From: Salipiger abyssi
Lineage (GTDB): Bacteria > Pseudomonadota > Alphaproteobacteria > Rhodobacterales > Rhodobacteraceae
Assembly: GCF_017311415.1 (NCBI RefSeq)
Contig: NZ_JAEKIS010000005.1
Span: forward strand, 186,001-250,000
Direction of reading: 5' to 3'
DNA length: 64,000 nucleotides
Made by a program: the position numbers and the translations under genes. The notes beneath the pieces were generated by a model, which saw only the letters and a program-made list of their open reading frames with translations, was not told the DNA's origin and searched no databases. Below are positions 55,973-64,000 of the stretch, piece after piece; the first letter of the stretch is position 1; every line of letters begins with the position of its first letter.

Positions 55973-57097
55973 TCAGAGCTGATCCACCAGCATCAATCGC
56001 TGCGCCAGCACCTGCACCTCGTCGAGCCAGCGCGTCACGAGTTTCGGATCCGACGGCGCCGCAGACACGCCCGGCGCGATCTCGCGGTTCAGCACCGCCT
56101 CGACCGCCAGCGATACCGGCACCGAGACCAGCCGCCCCATGGCATTGCCGCGCGCATCTCCCCAGGCATCCATCACCCAGGTCTTGTGCCAGACCGGCAC
56201 ACCGTCCTTCTCCGCCTTCAGCGAGACGCAGAGCACCACCCGGTCGGGTTCCCCCTCCTCATAGGCGTTGGCCTCCAGCAGCTCGCCCGCCAGCTTCGCC
56301 AGCGCCGCGTCATCCGCCGTCTCGACCGTCTCGAAGACATCCTTCCACGCCTCCGCCCAGCCATTCAGCCGCAGCGTGCCGCGCACGAATTCCTTCACCT
56401 TCCAGCCCGGCTCGAACCCATATTGCGCCATGAAGGGCAGCGAGTCGCGGTTGGGATAGACCTCGAAACTCTCCGGCGGGTCGAGCGGCGCGTCGTAGCG
56501 CCCCAGCGCCTCCCAGGGGCGCGACACCTCCAGCTCCGAGAACTGCCGGATCGAGCGCGACGGCGAACGCAGTGCCTTCAGCACCCCCACCGGCGCCCAG
56601 GAGAACTTGTAGCGAAACGCGTTGGCCTCTTTCGGCACGCCGCCGCAATAACTCACGAAGCTCAGCGCGTTCTCCGCGTCGAAAGCCTCCGACTCGCGAT
56701 AGGCGCGCACCAGATCGTGGGCCATCAGGTGGTCGATCCCCGGGTCGAGACCGACCTCGTTGACCAGCGCCACGCCCGCCGCCCTGGCCTTGTCCTCCAG
56801 CGCCCGCATCTCCGGCGCGATATAGCTCGACGAGACGAAATGCGCGCCCTTGGCGATGGCAATCTCCGCCAGCGGCACATGCCAGTCGGCGGGCAGCATC
56901 GAAACCACCACATCGCCGGGCTGCACCGCCGCCTCGACCGCCTCGGGCGCAAAGGCGAGGATCCGGTTGGTCAGATCGCCCACCGCCTCGCGCGCCTTGG
57001 TCTCGGTGCGGTTCCACACCATGACATCGTGCCCGGCCTCGATCAGGCGTCGCAGCCCCGGGATCGAAGAAAGCCCCGTTCCGCACCAGTGAATCAT
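55973..57097 (-). CDS. Saccharopine dehydrogenase-like (glutamate-forming type)
   Basis: 374 residues. N-terminal Rossmann GTGLSSIPGLRRLIEAGHDV, LPADWHVPLAEIAIAKGAHF, EVGLDPGIDHLMAHDLV and FVSYCGGVPKEANAFRYKFS are the signature of LYS9-type saccharopine reductases. It would split saccharopine to aminoadipate semialdehyde and glutamate in lysine degradation, or the reverse. Overlaps the upstream LYS1-like gene by 4 nt. Confidence 0.85.
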   Translation of the reverse strand: MIHWCGTGLSSIPGLRRLIEAGHDVMVWNRTETKAREAVGDLTNRILAFAPEAVEAAVQPGDVVVSMLPADWHVPLAEIAIAKGAHFVSSSYIAPEMRALEDKARAAGVALVNEVGLDPGIDHLMAHDLVRAYRESEAFDAENALSFVSYCGGVPKEANAFRYKFSWAPVGVLKALRSPSRSIRQFSELEVSRPWEALGRYDAPLDPPESFEVYPNRDSLPFMAQYGFEPGWKVKEFVRGTLRLNGWAEAWKDVFETVETADDAALAKLAGELLEANAYEEGEPDRVVLCVSLKAEKDGVPVWHKTWVMDAWGDARGNAMGRLVSVPVSLAVEAVLNREIAPGVSAAPSDPKLVTRWLDEVQVLAQRLMLVDQL

Positions 57098-58158
57098 GTC
57101 CCTGCCTCCGGTTTATGTTGTTCGAATGTCTCTCGGGCGCGGCCCCAGACGCCGTCCTCCAGCGCCTCCAGCCGCGTCAGCCAGGGCAGCAGCTGCCCGG
57201 CGAAATCCTCGCTGCTCTCCAGCGGCAGCAGCGAGGGCAGATTGTCGATCGCCATCACGTCGAGCGGCGGCTCCTCATGCACCCGCAGCACAGGCGCCTC
57301 CCAGCTCGTGGCGCGGTCATAGACCTTGACGGGCGAGAAATCGCTGTCGGGATCGCAGGCGATATCGCCGATCACGCTCAGCCGTCGCGCATCGCCCGGC
57401 GCCGAGGCCGGCACAAAGACCGGCGTGCCCGGCCGCGCCAGGATGCAGTTGAGAAAGAGCTCATGCTCCAGCACCTCCGGAAACGGCCCGCCATGGGCGG
57501 TCTCGGCCATGTCCCATTGCGTCACCCGCACGCCCATCTTCTCGCAGAGATCGCTGGCGCCGCTGCCGACGCGCCCCAGCGCACCGATCACCAGCGCCCG
57601 CGGCCGCTCGGCCCCCGCCGCCGCGTCGAGCGCGGCGCGCAGATCGGCCTCCATCTCCGGTGAGTTCGGCCAGACCGAGACCGGCGCGCAGATCCCGCCG
57701 GCGCGCTGCGCCGCCCAGGCAAAGAGCGACACCGCCGCCCCCGCATAGCCCGCCCAGTAGCCGAAGGCCGCCACCCGGCGGCCCTCGACATCCACCAGAT
57801 ATTCCAGATCGTAGAGCGCGCCGCCACCGGCGGCAAAGCGCCTGAGCAGCACCTGCCCCGCCGGCTGGCCCTTATAGGCATGGCCGAACATGATGTGCCG
57901 GTGCACCAGCGGCGTGCCGTCCTCCGGCAGCTCCTTCAGCCCGAAGATCAGCGCCTCGCGCGGCGCCTGCGGCCAGCTGCCCTCGGGCGCGATCTCCGCC
58001 CCGGCGTCGCGATAGGCACCAATGCCGATCACCCGGCTGCGGCTCTCCTCCACCGTCACGCGCATGCCCTGCGCCACCAGCTCGGCAACGCCCCGGGGCG
58101 TGATGCCCACGCGATCCTCGTTCGGGCGCTGTTCGGCGCGCACCCACAGATGTGTCAT
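57094..58158 (-). CDS. Saccharopine dehydrogenase-like (lysine-forming type)
   Basis: 354 residues from ATG 58158 (GGGAGACAGC upstream). LYS1/alanine-dehydrogenase-like: LWVRAEQRPNEDRVGITPRG, GLKELPEDGTPLVHRHIMFG, FGYWAGYAGAAV and LVIGALGRVGSGASDL (nucleotide loop), FLNCILARPG. Condenses lysine with 2-oxoglutarate to saccharopine (degradative direction). Partner LYS9-like gene downstream, ATGA overlap. Confidence 0.87.
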   Translation of the reverse strand: MTHLWVRAEQRPNEDRVGITPRGVAELVAQGMRVTVEESRSRVIGIGAYRDAGAEIAPEGSWPQAPREALIFGLKELPEDGTPLVHRHIMFGHAYKGQPAGQVLLRRFAAGGGALYDLEYLVDVEGRRVAAFGYWAGYAGAAVSLFAWAAQRAGGICAPVSVWPNSPEMEADLRAALDAAAGAERPRALVIGALGRVGSGASDLCEKMGVRVTQWDMAETAHGGPFPEVLEHELFLNCILARPGTPVFVPASAPGDARRLSVIGDIACDPDSDFSPVKVYDRATSWEAPVLRVHEEPPLDVMAIDNLPSLLPLESSEDFAGQLLPWLTRLEALEDGVWGRARETFEQHKPEAGT

Positions 58159-58220
58159 GCTGTCTCCCGCTCTGTCCGGCGCCACGCTACCCCAGCGCGC
58201 CCGGGGGTGAAACCCAGGGC

Positions 58221-58874
58221 TCAGAGATGGGAGCGGGCTGCGGCCCTTTCGGCCCCTTCCAGATGCGGCACCGCGTTGAAAAGCGTCAGCGCCAGCCCGG
58301 TGGCCAGCGGCTGGAACCGGTGCAGCGAGCTGTTCTCGACCGACAGGCAGGCATGCGCCAGCGCCCCCATCCCGAGCCCCATGGTGGCGCGCATGGCAAA
58401 ACCGATAACCCCGCCGGAGGTCACCACCACCGCGCGCCCCTCGCCGGCGGCGATCTCGTGCAGCGCATCCGAAACCCGCGCCTCGAAATCGGCAAAGCTC
58501 TCGGGTGCGCCCTCCAGCCCGCCCTCGCGCCAGACGGTGAAAAGCCGCGGCATGTGCAGGATGAACCCGGCGCGATCCACCGGGATCGCGACCCCGTGCT
58601 GCTCGGCAAAGAGCTGCGCCATGGTGAAATATTCCAGCTCGTTGAAGCGCGCATCGCGCGACACGTCGAGCCCAAGATCCATTTCCTCGGCGGTCTGGCG
58701 ATGCCGGGTCAGCGTGCCGCTATAGGCCCGGGCAAAACGCTCGCCGGTGCCGCGCAGATGCGCCCCCAGCCAGCGCGCCTGCTGCCGCCCCAGATCGCTC
58801 AGCCTGTCATATGAGATCTCGTCGCGCGCGCCGGTATTGGCCTGACCGTGGCGCACCAGAGTGACATGGGACAT
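58221..58874 (-). CDS. Histidine phosphatase family protein
   Basis: 217 residues. VTLVRHGQAN start with phospho-His, LSDLGRQQARWLGAHL and the second His region VVVTSGGVIGFAMRATMG. Similar to phosphoglycerate mutase/SixA-like phosphatases; substrate unknown. ATG 58874 follows AAGGAAGG. Confidence 0.86.
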   Translation of the reverse strand: MSHVTLVRHGQANTGARDEISYDRLSDLGRQQARWLGAHLRGTGERFARAYSGTLTRHRQTAEEMDLGLDVSRDARFNELEYFTMAQLFAEQHGVAIPVDRAGFILHMPRLFTVWREGGLEGAPESFADFEARVSDALHEIAAGEGRAVVVTSGGVIGFAMRATMGLGMGALAHACLSVENSSLHRFQPLATGLALTLFNAVPHLEGAERAAARSHL

Positions 58875-58937
58875 CCACCACCTTCCTTTCCACCGCCTCT
58901 TACGAAGCGCGGGCGGAAATGAAAAGTGCCACGCAGC

Positions 58938-58965
58938 CCTTTCATCTTTCCGGCAAATACTCCCA
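58938..58965 (-). repeat. Partial copy of second intergenic repeat family
   Basis: On the minus strand GGGAGTATTTGCCGGAAAGATG matches the arm GCGTATTTG...AAAGAGAAG of the complete copies. No second arm. Located in the 215-nt spacer upstream of the histidine phosphatase, which also has GC-rich hairpins. Confidence 0.55.
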
Positions 58966-59089
58966 CGCCGCCCCCGCCACGGGCCGAACGCATATACGGC
59001 GCAGCAGACACCGCCACGAGCGCCTGCCGCCGCCTGACGCCGGAGGCGTCGGGCGGCTTGCCCTGTGCCGCGTCAGCGGCGCCGCCAGA

Positions 59090-59422
59090 TCAGGCCGCGC
59101 CGCCCTGCTGGCGCTCGATCCAGGCGCGCATCTCCTCGGCCTCGTGGCGCGCCTCGCGCAGCCCCTCCATCGCCGCAGACAGCTCCGCCTCGGTCTGTGC
59201 CAGCTGGTTGGTCAGCTCCGCCTCGCGCTGTTGCAGGTAGGTGATCGCCTGATCGCGGGTCTCCTCGGCCTCGTGCAGCTCCTGGCTCATGCGCTCCAGC
59301 TGATCCACATCCGCCTGGCTGATCCGCTTGAAACGATGCACCAGCCAGTTGGCGAACCAGCCCATGCAGAAGGCCACAAAGAGAATGATCGCCGTGGCGA
59401 TCACGAATTCCGTCCTGTTCAT
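59090..59422 (-). CDS. Membrane-anchored coiled-coil protein
   Basis: 110 residues: one TM helix (FVIATAIILFVAFCMGWFAN) and a coiled coil from residue 36 to 105 (VDQLERMSQELHEAEETRDQ, heptads of Leu/Ala). ATGA overlap with the OmpA-like gene. Predicted N-in with a coiled coil that could extend either side; a role in envelope organisation with its partner is a context inference. Confidence 0.78.
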   Translation of the reverse strand: MNRTEFVIATAIILFVAFCMGWFANWLVHRFKRISQADVDQLERMSQELHEAEETRDQAITYLQQREAELTNQLAQTEAELSAAMEGLREARHEAEEMRAWIERQQGGAA

Positions 59423-61332
59423 TCCCCTGCCCCTTCTTCTTCCACGCCGTCGGCCTCCGTATCGCCTTCCCCGGCGGCCTCTTCAAGCTCTTCCAGCGTG
59501 GTCTGCACCTCCGGCACCGGCTCGGGTCGGATGAGCTTGAACTCGATACGGCGATTGGCCTCGCGTCCCGCCTCGGTGCCATTGTCGGCGATGGGCAGCT
59601 CCTCGCCGTAACCGGTCACGCGATAGGAGGCGGTCAGCACCCTGCGGTTACGCAGCGCATCCAGCACCGCCTGCGCACGATCCTGGCTGAGCGCCTGGTT
59701 CATCGACTCGCGGCCCTGGCTGTCGGTATGGCCCTGAATCTCCAGCGGGATGTCGCCGCAAAGTTTCAACAGCTCGGCGATGTCGTCCATCACATCCTTG
59801 GCGGAGGCATCGAGATTGGCCGAGCCCGGCTCGAAGGTGATCTTGCGGTCGCCGATGATCTCGACGATCTGCGCCTCGCATTCCTCGGGCGTCGGGATGC
59901 CCAGCGTCGGGTCGAGTTTCTCCTGATAGGTGACGTCGATCTCGACCTCCGCCGCTTCACCCAGCTTGTCCGAGAGCAGACCCGCGATCTCGTCGGCCGC
60001 GTCGGCATTGCCGGTATTGCCCGCCACCGACACCAGATCCGGCGTCACCCGCACCACACCGTTCGACAGCTCACCCAGCGCCTCCAGCCCCGCCAGCACC
60101 CGCGCCGACCAGCCCGAGGGCAGCGTGTCGTCGACCCGCGCGGCGGTATAGACCGACTCAGAGGTGAAGAGCGCACGGGCGAAACTGTCGGCGGTCTGAC
60201 GCGAAATCTCAGACTGCACCCGCCCACGCAGCTGCACCGAGCCCTCGGGGCTCAGCGTCGCGGTGAATTCCGGCGGGCCCTGATCGCTTTCTTCGGGAAT
60301 TTCCGGAAGCACGGCCTTCAGCGCGAAAACCTCCGGAAGCCCGCTTTCCAGCTCGCCCACGACGCGGTCGAAGAGACCCGGATCGGTGCCCTCGGGCGCC
60401 AGCAGCGCCACATCGGCATTGGAGATTGTGACCGCGCCGCCGCCCAGATCCTGCACCGCGCCGATGGCCAGTACCGCCGCGTCGCCCCAGCGCCGCGTCG
60501 GCACCCCCAGCCCCAGCCGGCAGTTTGCGCCATCCGCAACACCGGCCTCCTCCGCCGCCGCAAGGATGCGGGTGCGGGCCTCTTCGGTATCGGCGGAACA
60601 GGCGTCGAAGCGCCCCCCCTCCTCGTCGATGAGAAAGCGCAGGATGAACGGGGTGATCACCGGGCGCGGCGCCGAGAGATCGAGCGCCAGCTCCACCCCG
60701 TCGGGCACCCGGCGTTCGAGATCGGCAAGCAGCCGGCGGCGCGCTTCCTCGCTGTCGGTCATCGCCTTGATCGCAACCGCGCCGGCACCGACCGACACCT
60801 TGGAGCGCGGCAGGTCGCGCAGTACTCGGGAGCCGAAGCGCATGGCCTCAGACCAGCCCTCGGGTGCGGGAAAATCCGCCACTTCCAGCAGGTCGGACAC
60901 CTCGCCCTCGTCGCCGGCGAGATCGGCGAAGCTCTCGATCAGGGTCTCGCGGTCCATAGCGGCGGGGATCAGCCCGATCACCGAGATGCCTTCGTCATTG
61001 CGCAGGATCTCGACGGAAAAGCGCGGCGGCTTGATGTCGTCGGCATCGGCGACGAGCATCTGGTCGATCACCCGTGCCGAATCCACCACGGTGCCGGCAA
61101 CGGTCACCGCCTGGAAGCGCGCCGCCTCGTCCGGAGCCTCGCCGATCAGGAAGACCTGAAGCCCGTTCACATCGACCTCGGCCCAGTCGAGCTCTGCCAG
61201 ATCCAGCGCCGTCTCGACCCCGGCGCGCGAGCTGTCTTCCACGAGGCGTAACGCAAACACGGCGGCGAGAAGACAGAGACAGGCGGCAGCCAGAAGGGTC
61301 GCGGCGGGGATGGCGAGTTTGGACAGGCGCAT
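59419..61332 (-). CDS. OmpA-domain protein with long N-terminal extension
   Basis: 637 residues from ATG 61332. Single N-terminal membrane helix (IPAATLLAAACLCLLAAVFA), then a roughly 450-residue periplasmic region rich in acidic residues with BON-like segments, and a C-terminal OmpA domain (ITFEPGSANLD, EIQGHTDSQGRESMNQAL, ANRRIEFKL) that binds peptidoglycan. Acidic tail after the domain. It links inner membrane to cell wall; ATGA overlap with the coiled-coil protein suggests a complex. Confidence 0.85.
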   Translation of the reverse strand: MRLSKLAIPAATLLAAACLCLLAAVFALRLVEDSSRAGVETALDLAELDWAEVDVNGLQVFLIGEAPDEAARFQAVTVAGTVVDSARVIDQMLVADADDIKPPRFSVEILRNDEGISVIGLIPAAMDRETLIESFADLAGDEGEVSDLLEVADFPAPEGWSEAMRFGSRVLRDLPRSKVSVGAGAVAIKAMTDSEEARRRLLADLERRVPDGVELALDLSAPRPVITPFILRFLIDEEGGRFDACSADTEEARTRILAAAEEAGVADGANCRLGLGVPTRRWGDAAVLAIGAVQDLGGGAVTISNADVALLAPEGTDPGLFDRVVGELESGLPEVFALKAVLPEIPEESDQGPPEFTATLSPEGSVQLRGRVQSEISRQTADSFARALFTSESVYTAARVDDTLPSGWSARVLAGLEALGELSNGVVRVTPDLVSVAGNTGNADAADEIAGLLSDKLGEAAEVEIDVTYQEKLDPTLGIPTPEECEAQIVEIIGDRKITFEPGSANLDASAKDVMDDIAELLKLCGDIPLEIQGHTDSQGRESMNQALSQDRAQAVLDALRNRRVLTASYRVTGYGEELPIADNGTEAGREANRRIEFKLIRPEPVPEVQTTLEELEEAAGEGDTEADGVEEEGAGE

Positions 61333-61396
61333 CGGCCTCGGCTTCCTTTTTGTTGTTGTTGCGGGGTCTGATACGCGCCGCAACGGCATCGCGCAA

Positions 61397-62365
61397 TCAG
61401 GCGAGCAACGCAGCGGCGAAAAACAGCACAGGCAAAAGCCCCGCATCGCGGTTGGCGCGGAACAGCATCAGCAGGCGGTCATTGTCGTTCACGTCGAGCC
61501 GGCGCAGCTGCCAGAGCATGTGCCAGCCCATGGCCCAGGGCCCACCGATAAGGATCACCAGTTGCAGGATCTCGCCACGCGGGGCGGCGGCGATGATCGC
61601 CAGCCCCATGAGCGCGATACTGACCACCAGGAACCGGGCGAGCCACTTCGGCGTGGCATCATCGCCAAAGAGCCGCGCGGTGGATTTGACGCCGATCAGC
61701 GCGTCGTCCTCCTTGTCCTGATGGGCGTAGATCGTGTCGTAGAACAGCGTCCAAGCCATGCCGGAGAGATAGAGCAGCACCGCCGGCAGGCCGAGCGAGC
61801 CGCTATGGGCCGTCCAGGCCAGCAGCGCGCCCCAGTTGAAGGCGATGCCGAGAAAGACCTGCGGCCACCAGGTGAAACGCTTGGCGAAGGGATAGATCGC
61901 CACCGGCAGCAGCGACAGCACGCCGAGCGCGATGGCCATGGGCGGGAAAGTCAGCAGGATCGCGAAGGACACCAGCGCCTGCGCCGCCGTCCAGGCCAGC
62001 GCCTGTTTCGCCGAGACCCGCCCCGAGGGAATCGGCCGCGAGGCGGTGCGCGCCACCGATCCGTCGATATGCCGGTCTGTGATGTCGTTCCAGGTACAGC
62101 CTGCGCCGCGCATCAGAAAGGCGCCGATGCCGCAGCCAGCAAAGATCCACAGATCGAACCAGGAGGCGCGCCCGTCATGCACCATCGACAGTAAGAGCCC
62201 CCACCAGCAGGGCAGCAGCAGCAGCCATGTGCCGATGGGCCGGTCGGCGCGGGAAAGCCGCAGATAGGGGCGGAACCAGGCCGGTGCCCAGTGATCGACC
62301 CAATTGCCGCGGACGGCGTCCGCGACCTGGCCCTCTGCCTCTGGCGTTGTTCCGTGCTGGCTCAT
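61397..62365 (-). CDS. ubiA: 4-hydroxybenzoate polyprenyltransferase
   Basis: 322 residues. Membrane enzyme attaching the ubiquinone tail to 4-hydroxybenzoate. Asp-rich motif 1 GCTWNDITDRHIDGSVART, motif 2 YDTIYAHQDKEDDALIGV, eight to nine helices. ATG 62365 abuts an ATG on the other strand (CATATG). Confidence 0.95.
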   Translation of the reverse strand: MSQHGTTPEAEGQVADAVRGNWVDHWAPAWFRPYLRLSRADRPIGTWLLLLPCWWGLLLSMVHDGRASWFDLWIFAGCGIGAFLMRGAGCTWNDITDRHIDGSVARTASRPIPSGRVSAKQALAWTAAQALVSFAILLTFPPMAIALGVLSLLPVAIYPFAKRFTWWPQVFLGIAFNWGALLAWTAHSGSLGLPAVLLYLSGMAWTLFYDTIYAHQDKEDDALIGVKSTARLFGDDATPKWLARFLVVSIALMGLAIIAAAPRGEILQLVILIGGPWAMGWHMLWQLRRLDVNDNDRLLMLFRANRDAGLLPVLFFAAALLA

Positions 62366-62377
62366 ATGGTGCGCCTC

Positions 62378-63100
62378 ATGACTGCGAAGGTTCGCCTGTT
62401 TGTAGATCACCCGCTGGGCGCGGGACAACCTGTCCCGCTGACGCGGGAGCAGGCACATTATCTCTTTTCCGTGATGCGGCTGGGCGCCGGGGCCGCAATC
62501 CTGCTCTTCAACGGGCAGGACGGCGAGTGGCGCGCGGAGATTTCCGAGGCCGGCAAGCGCGGCGGCGCGGCTGTCTGCGCGGAACGGACGCGGGCGCAGG
62601 AGATGCCGCCGGATCTGTGGCTGCTGTTTGCGCCGATCAAGAAGGCGCGCACCGATTTCATCGTGGAAAAGGCGGTGGAGCTGGGGGTGCGGCGGATCCT
62701 GCCGGTGCAGACTCAGTTTACCAATTCCGAGCGCATCCGGCAGGATCGGTTGCAGGCGCATGCGGTTGAGGCGGCGGAACAATGCGGCGCCTGTTTCGTG
62801 CCCGAGGTGACCGAGCTCGCGCGACTTGACCGGCTGCTGACGGAGTGGCCGGCGGAGCGGGCGCTGCTCTTTTGCGACGAGGCCGAGGCGGGCAGCCGCT
62901 CCTCCGCCCTTGCGGGCGTCCTCGCCCCGGCGGCGGTGCTGATCGGGCCGGAGGGCGGGTTCTCCGAGCCCGAGCGCGCCCGGCTCGGGGCGATGGACCA
63001 GACCCGGGTGATCGCGCTCGGGCCGCGCATCCTGCGCGCCGACACGGCGGCGGTGGCGGCGCTGACGCTGTGGCAGGCCACGAACGGGGACTGGGCATGA
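62378..63100 (+). CDS. rsmE: 16S rRNA m3U1498 methyltransferase
   Basis: 240 residues from ATG 62378; ATG 62366 would place start codons of rsmE and ubiA back to back. SPOUT fold: AHYLFSVMRLGAGAAI, PIKKARTDFIVEKAVELGVR, and the knot LIGPEGGFSEPERARLGAMD plus LGPRILRADTAAVAAL. Methylates helix 44 of 16S rRNA. ATGA overlap with the next gene. Confidence 0.94.
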   Translation: MTAKVRLFVDHPLGAGQPVPLTREQAHYLFSVMRLGAGAAILLFNGQDGEWRAEISEAGKRGGAAVCAERTRAQEMPPDLWLLFAPIKKARTDFIVEKAVELGVRRILPVQTQFTNSERIRQDRLQAHAVEAAEQCGACFVPEVTELARLDRLLTEWPAERALLFCDEAEAGSRSSALAGVLAPAAVLIGPEGGFSEPERARLGAMDQTRVIALGPRILRADTAAVAALTLWQATNGDWA

Positions 63101-63627
63101 GCCTCGTGCGGCCCGAAGTCCGGTCAGCGCTATCACAATGGCGCGAGGCGCTATACGGCGCGGGCGTGCTGGCGCTGGGGCTCTACTGGGCGTTTTTCAC
63201 CGGCGGCGGGCTGTTGCACTGGGTGGGCTATGTGGTCGCCGCCGCCGGCGCGCTGCTGCTGATCGCCGGGCTCCAGCGCGGGCGCTTCCGCATGGGCGGC
63301 GGCGGGCCCGGCATTGTGCAGGTGATCGAGGGCCGCATCAGCTATTTCGGCCCGCTGACCGGCGGCGCCGCCGATCTCGACACGCTCACCGCCCTCACCC
63401 TCGACCGTCGCGGCAAACCGGCGCATTGGCTGCTGCACCGGCCCGACGAGCCGCCGCTCGCCATCCCGCTCAACGCCGAAGGGGCGGATGCGCTCTTCGA
63501 TGCGTTTGCCACCCTGCCCGGCCTGCCGACCGAACGCATGCTCACCGAGATGCACCGTGCGTCGCGGCACTCGGTGACCATCTGGGAGGCGCCTTTGCGC
63601 GAGTCCACACACCTCCGTCTGCATTGA
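63097..63627 (+). CDS. Two-span membrane protein, unknown
   Basis: 176 residues. Two TM helices (LYGAGVLALGLYWAFFTGGG; VGYVVAAAGALLLIAGLQRG), then a soluble C-domain with a beta-rich PH-like pattern (GPGIVQVIEGRISYFGPLTG). Overlaps rsmE as ATGA. No family recognised; conservation next to rsmE/gshA in the group is plausible. Confidence 0.65.
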   Translation: MSLVRPEVRSALSQWREALYGAGVLALGLYWAFFTGGGLLHWVGYVVAAAGALLLIAGLQRGRFRMGGGGPGIVQVIEGRISYFGPLTGGAADLDTLTALTLDRRGKPAHWLLHRPDEPPLAIPLNAEGADALFDAFATLPGLPTERMLTEMHRASRHSVTIWEAPLRESTHLRLH

Positions 63628-63693
63628 CAAGGCAGACCATTCCGCCCATGCCTGACCTTCAAAGCGACAGGCCAAGACAATCGGAGCGCCCTC

Positions 63694-64000
63694 ATGTCCA
63701 TCCCTCAATCCGGCGGCGGCCCGATCGAAAGCCACGCGCAGCTCGCGGACTACCTGGCCGCCGGCTGCAAGCCGAAAGCCGACTGGCGCATCGGCACCGA
63801 GCACGAGAAATTCGGCTATCTCACCGACACCCACGCGCCGCTGCCCTATGACGGGCCGCGCTCGATCCGCGCGGTTCTGGAAGGGCTGCGCGACCGCTAC
63901 GGCTGGGAGCCGGTCAGCGAGGGCGGGCATATCATCGGGCTCGAAAAGGACGGCGCCAATGTCTCGCTGGAGCCCGGCGGTGCGCTGGAGCTTTCGGGCG
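63694..64000 (+). CDS. gshA: Glutamate-cysteine ligase, N-terminal part (runs off window)
   Basis: 102 residues visible from ATG 63694. First step of glutathione synthesis. The start region WRIGTEHEKFGYL, the GPRSIRAVLEGLRDRYGW helix and EKDGANVSLEPGGALELSG match the plant-type/proteobacterial class. The gene continues past 64000. Confidence 0.92.
   Translation, partial: MSIPQSGGGPIESHAQLADYLAAGCKPKADWRIGTEHEKFGYLTDTHAPLPYDGPRSIRAVLEGLRDRYGWEPVSEGGHIIGLEKDGANVSLEPGGALELSG

Overview
This 64 kb window is high-GC chromosomal DNA from an alphaproteobacterium of the Rhodobacteraceae/Roseobacteraceae. The evidence is gene content and layout: a propionyl-CoA carboxylase/methylmalonyl-CoA mutase cluster beside a PccR-type regulator, a phaZ/phaC/phasin locus with PhaR-type operators, coxB-ctaB-small ORF-ctaG-coxC, proteobacterial plant-type gshA, many 4-nt ATGA overlaps and lineage-typical intergenic repeats. 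Genus cannot be fixed from sequence alone. I found no phage, insertion sequence, CRISPR array, rRNA or tRNA. It reads as stable core chromosome; repeats and regulatory sites are the main non-coding content.

Layout. 1-11.5 kb: 3' end of a class III aminotransferase, Tag-like glycosylase, small membrane protein, pepN, lytic transglycosylase, unknown 468-aa protein, gatB, EEP nuclease/phosphatase, TerB-DnaJ protein, GNAT and glyoxalase-like protein. 11.7-25 kb: propionate assimilation block on the minus strand (pccB, two unknown ORFs, two small lipoproteins, unknown ORF, pccA, membrane protein, sulfotransferase-like protein, methylmalonyl-CoA mutase), interrupted by one plus-strand DUF4174-like gene. 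A divergent MFS exporter and pccR follow, with matching candidate PccR operators before pccB and pccR. 25.3-32.6 kb: gatC-gatA, Excalibur-type lipoprotein, cell-wall amidase, lysC, ptsP, VOC protein. 32.9-39 kb: EcsC-like protein, GNAT, flavin reductase, SulP transporter, mtnP-lysE-apt. 39.2-45.3 kb: PHA storage (phaZ, divergent phaC, two tandem phasins) and scoAB, which feed and drain the acetoacetyl-CoA pool. 45.3-52.1 kb: L,D-transpeptidase, topA, dprA, small membrane protein, tldD. 52.3-55.8 kb: aa3 oxidase operon behind a perfect FNR box. 56-64 kb: split saccharopine dehydrogenase pair, histidine phosphatase, OmpA/coiled-coil pair, ubiA, rsmE, membrane protein and start of gshA.

Carbon logic: the pcc/mcm block converts propionyl-CoA toward succinyl-CoA, pha genes store acyl-CoA as polymer, scoAB activates acetoacetate, and mtnP plus apt recover methylthioadenosine. 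Most useful non-gene observations: an eight-copy GTAG-headed palindrome arranged partly as inverted pairs (REP/BIME-like), a second palindromic intergenic family, paired PccR operators whose half-sites differ by one helical turn, two PhaR boxes around a phasin promoter, an FNR box between tldD and coxB, and two genes whose conserved N-termini extend upstream of any ATG/GTG/TTG codon.
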